A DNA stretch of 50,356 nucleotides from Flavobacteriales bacterium (GCA_016702645.1 JADJDP010000033.1:1-50356), one strand, 5' to 3'; positions 11,829 to 19,926 are shown, counted from the stretch's first letter. The notes: a model not told the origin generated them from the sequence alone. Numbers and translations: made by a program.

Positions 11829-11900
11829 GCGTTTCTGTTACTTCCGGTTAACACGCGGGTTGGCGACGATCCGATACCTTGCCTGCAAGCACCCATCAAC

Positions 11901-13856
11901 ATGCGTATCAGTACCCTCGTCCTTTTCTCGCTTTTCGTCGCAGTCACTCAGGCGCAAACGGTCCTCTTCAACGAGGATTTCGAGAGTTCACCGGCCTTCA
12001 CCCTCAACACCACCGATGCCGCTTCGACCGTGGGCATCTGGAACACCTGGGTGATAAACAACAGCTACACCGGCGGTGATGGTGATGTGGTCTGTCTCGG
12101 CTTTCCGTTCACCTATTCCATCGTGAACACACCTGCACAACCCGGGGGGATCAGCACGCCCAACGGCAACTATCTGCACACCGCCAGCGTGGAGGGCATC
12201 GCGGACGGTATCACCTGCTGCTCCTTCGGTGCCGCCGATGGTTTCTGCATTACCGCCGACAACACGTTCAGCCGCATGAGCACCGATGTGGGCACATTGG
12301 GCAGCGCCGATGTGGAGTTGAAGTTCTGGTGGCTTTGCCAGGGTGGCAGCACCTTCTACGGACAGGTGTACTACAGCACCGACGGTGGAACCAATTGGAC
12401 GAATGTGGGTACCCAATACAACCTGCAAGGCTCTTGGACGGAACAGACCGTGACACTTCCCGCGTTCGGCAACCAAGCCACCTTGCGTTTCGGCTTCCGC
12501 TTCGTCAATAGCGTTGGCTTGGGTGCGCTGGATCCCGGCTTCGGCATCGACGATGTACGCATCACCGCTTCCGCAGCGGTACCAAACAGCATCACCACGA
12601 ACGCCATTTCGCCCACGGCGTATTGCCAAGAGGCTTCCCTTTCGGTGCCCTTCACCGCAGTGGGAACCTTCAATGCAGGTAACATTTTCAGAGCCGAGTT
12701 GAGCGATGCCAGCGGAAGTTTCGCAGTACCCGTGCAGATAGGCACGCTTACCAGCACCGTATCCGGAACGATCATCTGCACTATTCCTGCGCTCACTCCG
12801 GTTGGCACTGCTTACCGTGTGCGCGTAGTGGCCAGTAATCCCATCACCGTGGGCCTTGTCAACACAGCGGACATCAGTGTGAGCGCCGCACCATGGGCCG
12901 GTGCGGATGATCAAGTGACCCTGTGCAAGAACTCCGGCATTTATGACCTGCTGCAATTCTTGCCTTGGGCTTGGAGCTGTGGTACGTGGACTGGGCCCCT
13001 CGGATCTTTCAGTGGCCAACTGAACACAGCGAGCGATCTGGGCGGCATATATACCTATACCACCAACTGTCCAGGAGGTTGCCCGCAGGATGCTGCCACG
13101 CTCACGATCGCCTTGCAGGATCCTGCCAACGCCGGCAGCGATGTTGCCACCTCGCTTTGTTCCAACAGCACCCCCGTTCCGCTCATCAGCTACGTGGATG
13201 GTGGTGACCTCACGGGGATCTTCTTCTACAACGGGGCACCCACTACCGGAAGCCAGTTGAGCACACCCGGCACCTACGACCTGGAGTATGTTGTGTTCGG
13301 CACTGCGCCATGCGGGAACGACACGGCCGGTTTCACGTTCACGGTGAACGCACCTCCGAATGCGGGCACGAGCACCAGTGCGACCATCTGCCAGAACGAT
13401 GGACCGACGGCGCTCATCAACCTCCTGGGCGGCTCGCCCCAGCTGAACGGGACATGGACAGGACCCGCTGGGGGCTTGGTAACAGGTATCCTCAACCCAG
13501 CCACCGATGCATCCGGCCTATACACCTATACCGTGAACGGCACCCCCCCTTGTGCGGATGCTCAAGCGTTCGTTGCGGTGGTGATCGACCCGTGCTCCGG
13601 CGTGTTGGAGCATGCCGATGGACTCGGTGGTATGCAGTGGCTTGGGCAGGAGGGAAGTGAACATGTCATCCTCGTCGGGGGAACGGTGACCTACTTCGAA
13701 CTGCTTGATCTCTCGGGCCGCAGTGTTGCGCGTTTCAATGGTCCGTTCGGAGCCGGTCGCGTGCGGATCGACCTTGCCGCGAACGGTGGTGGTCATTACG
13801 TGCTGCGTTCCGGCAACAACCCATCGAACACGCTGCGTTTACTGCACGTTCGTTAG
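11901..13856 (+). CDS. secreted multidomain protein with T9SS-like C-terminus
   Basis: This 651-residue protein has a signal peptide (MRISTLVLFSLFVAVTQA). Residues of about 20-230 resemble a jelly-roll/concanavalin-like or MAM-type domain (FNEDFESSPAFTLN ... KFWWLCQGGSTFYGQVYYS ... PGFGIDDVRI), as often found at the front of Bacteroidota surface proteins. The middle has Ig-like or PKD-like modules rich in Cys-flanked segments: two similar units, LCKNSGIYDLLQFL and ICQNDGPTALINLLGG, each followed by GTWTGP and YTYT. The last 80 residues (FELLDLSGRSVARF ... GGGHYVLRSG) look like a type A sorting domain. No catalytic motif is visible, so binding or adhesion is likelier than enzymatic activity. 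Confidence 0.8.
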   Translation: MRISTLVLFSLFVAVTQAQTVLFNEDFESSPAFTLNTTDAASTVGIWNTWVINNSYTGGDGDVVCLGFPFTYSIVNTPAQPGGISTPNGNYLHTASVEGIADGITCCSFGAADGFCITADNTFSRMSTDVGTLGSADVELKFWWLCQGGSTFYGQVYYSTDGGTNWTNVGTQYNLQGSWTEQTVTLPAFGNQATLRFGFRFVNSVGLGALDPGFGIDDVRITASAAVPNSITTNAISPTAYCQEASLSVPFTAVGTFNAGNIFRAELSDASGSFAVPVQIGTLTSTVSGTIICTIPALTPVGTAYRVRVVASNPITVGLVNTADISVSAAPWAGADDQVTLCKNSGIYDLLQFLPWAWSCGTWTGPLGSFSGQLNTASDLGGIYTYTTNCPGGCPQDAATLTIALQDPANAGSDVATSLCSNSTPVPLISYVDGGDLTGIFFYNGAPTTGSQLSTPGTYDLEYVVFGTAPCGNDTAGFTFTVNAPPNAGTSTSATICQNDGPTALINLLGGSPQLNGTWTGPAGGLVTGILNPATDASGLYTYTVNGTPPCADAQAFVAVVIDPCSGVLEHADGLGGMQWLGQEGSEHVILVGGTVTYFELLDLSGRSVARFNGPFGAGRVRIDLAANGGGHYVLRSGNNPSNTLRLLHVR

Positions 13857-14170
13857 GCCGGTGCACAAGTTGTGCATAACGCGAGGGGGTGAAAATTGGA
13901 AGCCACTTGCGCGCAAGGCTACGTTCGTACCACTAACGTTCATTGAAGCCGGTCCTGCGAGGTCCGGATCGTTCGGGAGGAAATGTGGATCGAAGCTGAC
14001 GACGTCCTCGGACGCTGTCGCACCTGGTAAGAGGTCATGCGCAACGGTCTACACGGTAGCATGCCAGCCATGTGGCCAACCACCTGATGATCCACGCGCC
14101 GTTGCCGCAAGGGAACGGAGCGAGGTTGAAGAACGAAGGGCATGCGATAGGCCAAGGCCCATCGGATGGG
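13857..14170. other. 314-bp region without a recognisable gene
   Basis: No frame here gives family-like protein; the short open stretches have ragged codon use. Visible structure: a palindrome TGCACAAGTTGTGCA at 13862-13876 just after the upstream stop codon, and small GC-rich inverted repeats near 14095-14125. A strong hairpin with T-run follows at 14171, so RNA is probably made across this stretch, either as a 3' tail of the upstream gene or as a separate small RNA. Confidence 0.4.
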
Positions 14171-14207
14171 AGCGGGGGGCGCCGAAGAGGCGCTCCCCGC
14201 TTCGCTT
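14171..14207 (+). terminator. rho-independent terminator
   Basis: The stem AGCGGGGGGCGCC / GGCGCTCCCCGCT is 13 bp with a single G-T wobble and a short loop (GAAGA, with slight ambiguity), followed by TCGCTTTT. Orientation on the plus strand follows from the T-rich tail. Confidence 0.75.
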
Positions 14208-14284
14208 TTGTGGTCGTGCCATCCGCTGGTAGGTCCGCATGCCGCGCTGTTGCTGGCGATGCGCACCATGAACACGATCGATCG

Positions 14285-14340
14285 TTCAAAAGTGCCATTG
14301 CACGCGACCATGCACCGATCGGTGCCCCGATACTTTTGAA
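14285..14340 (+). promoter_or_regulatory. nested palindromes and -7 motif upstream of phoH
   Basis: A 9-bp inverted repeat TTCAAAAGT (14285-14293) / ACTTTTGAA (14332-14340) encloses a perfect 14-bp palindrome GCACCGATCGGTGC (14312-14325). The right arm overlaps TACTTTTG (14331-14338), which matches the Bacteroidota -7 consensus TAnnTTTG, 22 bases before the phoH ATG. An operator overlapping the core promoter is a reasonable inference. Confidence 0.45.
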
Positions 14341-14360
14341 GCACACCGTTCATTGAGAGA

Positions 14361-15695
14361 ATGAAGAAGAAAGACCGAAAGATCTTCGTACTCGACACCT
14401 CCGTGATCCTGTACGACCACTCGGCCATCACCAGCTTCGAGGAGCATGATGTGGCCATACCGATCCAAGTACTCGAAGAACTCGACACCTTCAAAAAAGG
14501 GAACGACACCATCAACTACGAGGCCCGCGAATTCATTCGACGCCTCGACGACATAGCGAAACTCGATGTCCTCACGGACTGGCAACCCCTGAACGGCGCC
14601 TCGCATGGCAAGTTCAAGGTGGTGGCGAAGCATGACCTCAACGGGGTCGATGCCACCAAGGTGTTCCAGGATGGCAAGAACGATCACCAGATCCTCAATG
14701 CCACGCTCACCATCCAGCGGCAGAACAAGGACCGCAAGGTCATCCTTGTCACGAAGGACATCGCGCTGCGTCTGAAGGCAAAGAGCCTCAACATCATCTC
14801 GGAGGATTACCTCACCGGGAAGGTGCGGAACGTGAACGATCAGCTCTACACGGGTCGCACCGTCGTGGACGACTTCCAAGAGGAGGCCATCGACAAGTTG
14901 TTCGAACGCGGAAGTTTGTCCGTGTCGGAAATGGGCATCGAAACACCCAAGGGCAATCACTTCTACATCCTCAAGCACAAGAAGAAGAGCATCCTGGCCA
15001 AGTACGATCCGCGCACAAGCACCGTGGACCGTGTTGAGAAGAAGAACATCTACGGCATCGGTCCCAAGAACGCGGAGCAGGCCCTGGCGATGAGCGCGCT
15101 GCTGGATCCCGAGATCAAGCTCGTGACACTGCAAGGTGCTGCTGGTACCGGAAAGACCCTGCTTGCGCTCGCATGTGCGTTGGAACAGCGCCGCGAGTAC
15201 CGCCAGATCTACGTCACGCGCCCGGTGGTGCCGCTCAGCAACAAGGATATCGGCTACCTGCCCGGCGACATCCAGAGCAAGATGGATCCCTACATGCAGC
15301 CGCTGTGGGACAACCTGAAGCTCATCAAGGGCACCTTCGAGAAGCACGATAGCACACCGAAGCGCATCGATGAGATGCTGGAGAACGACAAGATCTCCAT
15401 CGCTCCGCTCGCCTACATCCGCGGTCGCAGCCTCAGCAACATCTTCTTCATCGTGGACGAGGCGCAGAACCTCACCCCCTTGGAAGTGAAGACCGTGATC
15501 AGTCGTGCAGGGGAAGGGACCAAGATCGTTTTCACCGGGGACATCCACCAGATCGATTCACCCTTCCTGGATTCGGAGAGCAATGGCCTCAGCTACCTGA
15601 TCGACAAGGCCAAAGGCGACCCGCTCTTCGCGCACATCACCTTGGAGAAAGGCGAGCGCAGCCCGCTGGCGAACCTGGCCAACGACCTTTTGTAG
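14361..15695 (+). CDS. PhoH-family ATPase with N-terminal PIN domain
   Basis: This 444-residue protein has the PhoH2 organisation: a PIN-type RNase domain (residues about 8-150, KIFVLDTSVILYDH with the first metal Asp, VLEELDTFKKG, and VTKDIALRLKAK) fused to a PhoH P-loop ATPase/helicase-like domain (Walker A GAAGTGKTLLALA near residue 260, Walker B IFFIVDEAQNLTP, sensor VFTGDIHQID). Related proteins couple RNA unwinding with RNA cleavage. The length and both active sites appear intact. It stands alone between two terminators, with a palindromic promoter region upstream and a perfect 19-bp terminator downstream. Confidence 0.95.
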   Translation: MKKKDRKIFVLDTSVILYDHSAITSFEEHDVAIPIQVLEELDTFKKGNDTINYEAREFIRRLDDIAKLDVLTDWQPLNGASHGKFKVVAKHDLNGVDATKVFQDGKNDHQILNATLTIQRQNKDRKVILVTKDIALRLKAKSLNIISEDYLTGKVRNVNDQLYTGRTVVDDFQEEAIDKLFERGSLSVSEMGIETPKGNHFYILKHKKKSILAKYDPRTSTVDRVEKKNIYGIGPKNAEQALAMSALLDPEIKLVTLQGAAGTGKTLLALACALEQRREYRQIYVTRPVVPLSNKDIGYLPGDIQSKMDPYMQPLWDNLKLIKGTFEKHDSTPKRIDEMLENDKISIAPLAYIRGRSLSNIFFIVDEAQNLTPLEVKTVISRAGEGTKIVFTGDIHQIDSPFLDSESNGLSYLIDKAKGDPLFAHITLEKGERSPLANLANDLL

Positions 15696-15707
15696 GATAG
15701 GAAGTCA

Positions 15708-15750
15708 CCAAAGAAGAACGCCTCCCAGATCGGGAGGCGTTCTTCTTTGG
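15708..15750. terminator. perfect 19-bp bidirectional terminator
   Basis: CCAAAGAAGAACGCCTCCC (15708-15726) and its exact complement (15732-15750) flank the loop AGATC. It lies between phoH and the convergent SiaC-like gene, and its A/T-rich outer stem gives U-rich ends in both directions. Confidence 0.92.
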
Positions 15751-15803
15751 TTTGGTGGACAATTTTCCCAGTGAACCCAGCGCTCTGGTGGAGGAGAAGG
15801 AGT

Positions 15804-16196
15804 TCAGAACAACTCCGCTACCTCCACGAACTTGAAGTCCAAGCGGAAGAGGCTCTCGTAGTCCTTGCCTGTCTCGGCCATTTCCTCGTCACCGGTCTCG
15901 TAGTGCCAGTTCACCTGCACTTGCTGCCCGCGCTCGTTCACGGCGTTCAGCTTGCTGAAGATGTTGTAGAGGGGCTTGGATGAACTGGTGTCCAGGTAAT
16001 CCAGCCGCATGTGCACCGTGGTCTGCTCTCTGGGAGCTTCGAGATATTCCTCGATCCAGCGGTACACCCGCGCATAGAACTGCTCGGAGTTGTGCGGAAG
16101 TGAGCGACCGATGAATTCCAGCAAGCCCTGATCCAGGTCCAGATCGATCTGCGGGGATGTTTCGGTACGGTCGATGTGGAAGCGCTTGTTGGACAT
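15804..16196 (-). CDS. SiaC-family (DUF1987) regulatory phosphoprotein
   Basis: This is a 130-residue soluble protein. The features are FHIDRTETSPQIDLDLDQG at the start (the family typically opens with a TPxI-type strand), GRSLPHNSEQFYARVYRWI in the middle, and the conserved strand LDYLDTSSSKPLYNIF. In Pseudomonas SiaC, a Thr in this type of N-T-S-S motif is phosphorylated by SiaB and dephosphorylated by SiaA, controlling the diguanylate cyclase SiaD. By analogy the Thr of DTSSS is the likely switch residue here (inference). No SiaA, SiaB or GGDEF gene is present nearby, so the partner proteins must be encoded elsewhere or be different. Confidence 0.85.
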   Translation of the reverse strand: MSNKRFHIDRTETSPQIDLDLDQGLLEFIGRSLPHNSEQFYARVYRWIEEYLEAPREQTTVHMRLDYLDTSSSKPLYNIFSKLNAVNERGQQVQVNWHYETGDEEMAETGKDYESLFRLDFKFVEVAELF

Positions 16197-16291
16197 GGGA
16201 ACGGACCCTTCGGCCCGTGCCCCAAAAATGGATCGCCATGCGCCCCCTTTTCGATCGCACGCCCGATGCGCATCAACACGCTGTGGTTCAA

Positions 16292-16326
16292 AAGAGAAAA
16301 GGCCGGGAGTTCCGGCCTTTTCTCTT
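16292..16326. terminator. bidirectional terminator
   Basis: The 15-bp stem AAGAGAAAAGGCCGG / CCGGCCTTTTCTCTT with loop GAGTT lies 13 bases downstream of the minus-strand gene ending at 16339; the outer stem is A/T-rich on both sides. Confidence 0.88.
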
Positions 16327-16338
16327 GCAGAAGCGATC

Positions 16339-16749
16339 TTATCGCTTCATGTATTCGGTGATGATCTCCTGGTCGCTCGGCAGCACGATCTCGGTGTCGT
16401 TGGCGCGGCGCACCCAGTACAGGTATTTGCCGCTACCCTCGCAGGCGAAGGCGTTCATGCTCTCCGAAGGACCCAACGCGCGCACCGGGAAGGTTCGCCA
16501 TGTTCCGTTCTTCTCCTGCACGGCCACTTTCACTTCGATCACGTCGCGACAGGTGTTCTTCAGGTCGATCTGGTAGGTCCCGCTCCAGTCGCGCTTGTAT
16601 CCTTCCACATAGCTCTCACACTTTTCGCAGGGTGCGCCCCAGCGGCTGTTGGTCTTGATCAGACAATCGGAGTAGCTCTGGTCCTGCGCGCTTGACCAAA
16701 AAGCCACCAACAACAACACGATGAGCAACAGGGTCTTCTTCAGTGTCAT
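16339..16749 (-). CDS. small secreted protein of unknown function
   Basis: This is a 136-residue protein with signal peptide MTLKKTLLLIVLLLVAFWSS ending near AQ. The mature part has four or five Cys residues (SDCLIKTNSRW, PCEKCESYVEG, NTCRDVIEVKV, FACEGSGKYLYWVRRAN) and a beta-rich pattern. I do not recognise the family. Its ATG overlaps the TGA of the upstream TPR gene by four bases (ATGA), so the two are translationally coupled and probably work in the same compartment. Confidence 0.75.
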   Translation of the reverse strand: MTLKKTLLLIVLLLVAFWSSAQDQSYSDCLIKTNSRWGAPCEKCESYVEGYKRDWSGTYQIDLKNTCRDVIEVKVAVQEKNGTWRTFPVRALGPSESMNAFACEGSGKYLYWVRRANDTEIVLPSDQEIITEYMKR

Positions 16750-17279
16750 TTGCAACGGTTGTTCTTGAGGATGATGCGGGCTTCGCCATTGCCCATGCGT
16801 TGGCTGGTCTTCCAATCCTTGCATCCGCCTTCGGCATCGCCGCCGGCTTTGCGCGACCAACCGCGGTTGTTGAAGGCTTCGGCGTTCTTTGGGTCCAGGG
16901 CTATCGCTTTGTCGAAGTCGGCAATGGCCTCGGCGTGTTTCTCCATTTTGGCGTAGGCGCTTCCTCGACTGGTATATGCCCACGTATGATCCGGCTTGCG
17001 ATCGATCACCGCTGTGAAGTCTGCAACGGCCTTTCCGTACTCCTTGACCAGTGTATGGCAGAAGCCCCTCTGGAGATGGGCGTTTATGTGATCGGGGCTT
17101 GCTTCGATCACCTGGCTGAAGATGTTGATGGCGGTGGAATGGTCGCCGTTCCGGTAGGCTTTCTCACCTGCCTTGTACAGGTCCCCCACGGGATCGGTGG
17201 CACGATTGTCCGCCAAGTACTGGGCGTTCGCGGCGCCGGCGAAGAGCGAAGCGGTCACGAGAACGATGGTGTAGCGCAT
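16746..17279 (-). CDS. secreted TPR protein
   Basis: This 177-residue protein starts MRYTIVLVTASLFAGAANAQ (signal peptide). Three consecutive TPR units follow: LYKAGEKAYRNGDHSTAIN, HLQRGFCHTLVKEYGKAV and YTSRGSAYAKMEKHAEAIADF, with a fourth degenerate one (FNNRGWSRKAGG). TPRs mediate protein contacts. The end has two Cys residues (GGCKDWK, NNRCK), unusual for a plain TPR protein. It is the middle member of a minus-strand cluster 17760-16339 of three exported proteins, overlapping the next gene by four bases. Confidence 0.85.
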   Translation of the reverse strand: MRYTIVLVTASLFAGAANAQYLADNRATDPVGDLYKAGEKAYRNGDHSTAINIFSQVIEASPDHINAHLQRGFCHTLVKEYGKAVADFTAVIDRKPDHTWAYTSRGSAYAKMEKHAEAIADFDKAIALDPKNAEAFNNRGWSRKAGGDAEGGCKDWKTSQRMGNGEARIILKNNRCK

Positions 17280-17298
17280 GGTCGGTGTTTGCAAAGCG

Positions 17299-17760
17299 TC
17301 ACTTTCTACGCGGAGGTGCCTCACGGGTTTCGCCGAGGGCGACCAGTTGCTCCTGAGCAGCCAGTATCAGCACGCGCAGGGCCTCCATGGAAGCCGCTCC
17401 ACCATCATCGGACGCTGGCCGCGAGAGGTTCGATCGTCCGGTGGCACGTATGGTGTTCAGCTTGAAGATCTCCTTGCTGATGCACTGTGGGAACTCACCC
17501 TTGCAGGCGAGGATCACGGCATCCTCCTCCACGGAATAGTGGAGGTTGTGCGCATCAAGCTGTTCCACGGGAACGACATCCTGCCGGAAGCGACCGTTGG
17601 CATCGAAGAAGTCGAAAATGAAGTTGTCCCGCCGGTCGATCTTGACCTGCACGGTGCCAGCGAACCGGTCGTTGACGGCCGCGAGCTCGTTCGTAGCGAT
17701 CTGGGCGCACAGTTGCGCGGAAACTGTCGAGTAGAGGAGTACGAGGAGGATGCGTTGCAT
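17299..17760 (-). CDS. exported protein of unknown function
   Basis: This is a 153-residue protein with signal peptide MQRILLVLLYSTVSAQLCAQ. The mature region contains VQVKIDRRDNFIFDFFDANGRFRQD and VEEDAVILACKGEFPQCI with two Cys residues. The C-terminus is Arg-rich. I see no recognisable family. It begins the three-gene minus-strand cluster, with a 19-base gap to the TPR gene, and is divergent from the gene at 17815. Confidence 0.65.
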   Translation of the reverse strand: MQRILLVLLYSTVSAQLCAQIATNELAAVNDRFAGTVQVKIDRRDNFIFDFFDANGRFRQDVVPVEQLDAHNLHYSVEEDAVILACKGEFPQCISKEIFKLNTIRATGRSNLSRPASDDGGAASMEALRVLILAAQEQLVALGETREAPPRRK

Positions 17761-17814
17761 GGTGATAACCAATGGGCGCCGTGCTACGTTGAAGAGCGCC
17801 ACAGGTTCCCGATC

Positions 17815-19056
17815 ATGCCCTCGCTCCTCCGTTCCGGTTTCCGCAATGCCCTGCTCATGGCCATCCTTGTTGGTCCCATGTTCGGCTTCGCTCAAGGCAA
17901 GTTCACGGTGAACGGCCGGATGAAAGTGGAGGGGGGAAGCATGGAAGGGGCTCGTGCGGTTGTGTACAAGGATGGGGTGAAGGAGCGTACGATCACCACC
18001 AGTTTGGCCAAGTTCACCCTGGACCTGGGACTGAACTCGAACTACGTCATCTCCTTCGAACGCGATGGCTTCGTGTCCAAGAAGATCTCCTTCAATACCA
18101 GTGTGCCCGCGGATGCGGTGGCCAACGGGTTCACTCCTTTCGATTTCGCCGTATCGCTCTTCAAGCAGTACGATGATGTGAACATCGTGGTCTTCAACCA
18201 GCCAGTGGGTGTTATCCGCTACGAACCCAGTGTGGGGGACTTCGACTACGACACCGACTACACCAAATCCATCCAATCCCAATTGAACGAAGTGGTGGAG
18301 CAAGTGGAGAAGAAGAAGAAGGAGGAGCAGGAGCGCGATGCGAGCAAGTTGAAACAGGAGGCTGAAGCCATCAAGGCGAAACAGCGGGCCGAGGAAGAAG
18401 CCAGGAAGCAAGCAACAGCGCAGCAAGCCGCTGAGGCCAAGGCCAAGGCCGAAGCCGACCGCCAGACCGCCGCACAACAAGCCGCTCAAGCCAAGGTCGA
18501 TGCCGAGAACCAACGAAAAGCGCAAGCGGAAGCGAAGGCCGAAGAAGCCCGTCAGGTAGCGGCTCGCAGAGAGGAGGAAAAGCGCAAAGCCGCAGAAGCC
18601 GCTGCAGCTTCCGCTGTCAAGCCAGTACCTCCTGCGCCCGAACCCAAGAAGGAACGAACACCACCTGCGCCACCGCCTGTGCCCGTGCGCAACTCGCTCG
18701 CATCAAAACCGAACGAAGGACAAGATGGTCGCAGAACATCGGTGCCGGTGATGGTGGAGGAAGCTTCGCGCATGGCCAAGGCCGTTGCGGTGGAGCAGAA
18801 CGAGGAACGACCAGCGGAGATCGTTGAGGAACCGATCGTCAACCGCACCGAAGACCTGCTCGTGGAGAGTGGCAAGGTCACCACGGTCGTAAAACTGGAA
18901 TCGGAGGGAGTGACCACCGAATACCGCCGGGTCTATCACAAATGGGGCGGCACGTTCTTCTTCAAGAACGGCGCAACGTGTACCCAGCAGGTGTACGAGA
19001 ATGAAGCGCTGGCACCACAACTCGCCGGTGCAAGCCCACGCGGCAAGTTGGATTGA
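17815..19056 (+). CDS. short relative of the 2561-6749 protein: CRD-like N-terminus, coiled coil, C-terminal WG/FKNG domain
   Basis: This is a 413-residue protein. It has a signal peptide (ALLMAILVGPMFGFAQG), a carboxypeptidase-regulatory-like domain (FTVNGRMKVEGG ... GARAVVYKDGVKERTITT ... NYVISFERDGFVSKKISF), then FNQPVGVIRYEPSVGDFDYD. A coiled coil rich in KAEAEAKAEEARQ spans about residues 160-265, followed by a Pro-rich linker. The C-terminal domain has VTTEYRRVYHKWGGTFFFKNG. The order and several motifs match the long protein at 2561-6749, whose end has KWGVFYFKNG and whose N-terminal part has FNEPFG-like and DF-WDMEYT segments. It lacks the TPR-like units, so the middle is variable and the ends are conserved. 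Function unknown; envelope location is inferred. Confidence 0.8.
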   Translation: MPSLLRSGFRNALLMAILVGPMFGFAQGKFTVNGRMKVEGGSMEGARAVVYKDGVKERTITTSLAKFTLDLGLNSNYVISFERDGFVSKKISFNTSVPADAVANGFTPFDFAVSLFKQYDDVNIVVFNQPVGVIRYEPSVGDFDYDTDYTKSIQSQLNEVVEQVEKKKKEEQERDASKLKQEAEAIKAKQRAEEEARKQATAQQAAEAKAKAEADRQTAAQQAAQAKVDAENQRKAQAEAKAEEARQVAARREEEKRKAAEAAAASAVKPVPPAPEPKKERTPPAPPPVPVRNSLASKPNEGQDGRRTSVPVMVEEASRMAKAVAVEQNEERPAEIVEEPIVNRTEDLLVESGKVTTVVKLESEGVTTEYRRVYHKWGGTFFFKNGATCTQQVYENEALAPQLAGASPRGKLD

Positions 19057-19076
19057 TCCGGACCTACTTTTCGGGC

Positions 19077-19607
19077 ATGAGCACGCGCACGTATTTGCGT
19101 GATGGCAGGGCCCCCATACCCAAGGACGAGCGCACGAGTGCGCTGATGAGCCGCATCCGCAGCAAGGACACGGCACCGGAGCGGGCAAGGCGCGCGCTGC
19201 TGGCTGCGGAGGGGATCAAAGGCTATCGACTGAACCACGCGACAACACCCGGTCGCCCTGACATTGCTTTTGTCGGGCGCAAGGTGGCCGTGTTCGTGCA
19301 TGGCTGCTTCTGGCACGGCTGTCCGCATTGCTCACCGCAGAAACCCAAGAGCAACAGTGCATGGTGGAAGCACAAGCTTGGGGCCAACAAGGCGCGTGAC
19401 CTGCGAAAGACGCAAGCCCTCCGCACTTTGGGATGGAGCGTGACGACGATCTGGGAATGCAGGTTGCGAGCAACACCCCAGGTCCAGGTGAAGCGTGTGA
19501 TCAGCGCGCTCTCCCGTCGGGCGGGCGACGACCGAACAAGCGACGGAAGAAGCGCTGTTCGAACTCCCAGAAAAACCGGAACTGGCCCAAGAGGGCGCCG
19601 TAGATGA
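19077..19607 (+). CDS. vsr: very short patch repair endonuclease (Vsr)
   Basis: Vsr nicks 5' of T:G mismatches created by deamination of 5-methylcytosine. Diagnostic segments are SRIRSKDTAPE, LNHATTPGRPDIAF (catalytic Asp in GRPD), VAVFVHGCFWHGCPHC (His and aromatic residues of the active site and zinc-binding region), and LGWSVTTIWECRL. Normal family length is about 140-150 residues; the reading frame here runs to 177, and the last 30 or so residues (RRAGDDRTSDGR onward) overlap the convergent DUF6787 gene by 107 bases, so the true end may be near 19520 or altered by an indel. No Dcm-type cytosine methyltransferase is present in the window, which is atypical because vsr usually sits beside one. 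Confidence 0.9.
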   Translation: MSTRTYLRDGRAPIPKDERTSALMSRIRSKDTAPERARRALLAAEGIKGYRLNHATTPGRPDIAFVGRKVAVFVHGCFWHGCPHCSPQKPKSNSAWWKHKLGANKARDLRKTQALRTLGWSVTTIWECRLRATPQVQVKRVISALSRRAGDDRTSDGRSAVRTPRKTGTGPRGRRR

Positions 19608-19845
19608 GCAGGATCAGGTTGTAGATGGGCAGGATCAGTACGTAGTACAGTACGCTGAAGAGCAGGGGCTGCTCGCCGTCGCTCCCTGATGCCCATGCCA
19701 CCAGCGGACGCTTCAGGAACATGACCGTGAATCCGGTGCAGGCGAAGGCCAAAAGGATGATGAGGACACGCGAAGGAGAGACGCCCCATCGCTTGCCCAG
19801 GCGCTCCATCCAACCGGCCTTCTTCATCGTGACCTCTTCGTTCAT
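19501..19845 (-). CDS. DUF6787-family membrane protein
   Basis: This is a 114-residue protein with two hydrophobic segments (VLIILLAFACTGFTVMFL near residue 28-45 and LLFSVLYYVLILPIYNLILLIYGAL near 62-87) and the conserved tail GQFRFFWEFEQRFFRRLF. The pattern W-x-V-S-x-x-R-x-x-x-I-L...G-F-T, then P-I-Y-x-x-I-L-L, then G-Q-F-x-F-F-W-E-F-E matches DUF6787 as I know it from Bacteroidota. Function unknown; inner membrane location expected. Confidence 0.75.
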   Translation of the reverse strand: MNEEVTMKKAGWMERLGKRWGVSPSRVLIILLAFACTGFTVMFLKRPLVAWASGSDGEQPLLFSVLYYVLILPIYNLILLIYGALLGQFRFFWEFEQRFFRRLFGRRPPDGRAR

Positions 19846-19926
19846 CTGCGGTGCGAAGATCGCAGCCGCAGAACATCGATCACACCCCGTGCATCAGAAT
19901 ACCACGATCAGGGTATCGTTGCGGCG

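Noticed and set aside
13940..14515. A 191-codon minus-strand frame before phoH
   Set aside because: It crosses a strong terminator and the phoH start, shows no family-like sequence and has irregular codon use.
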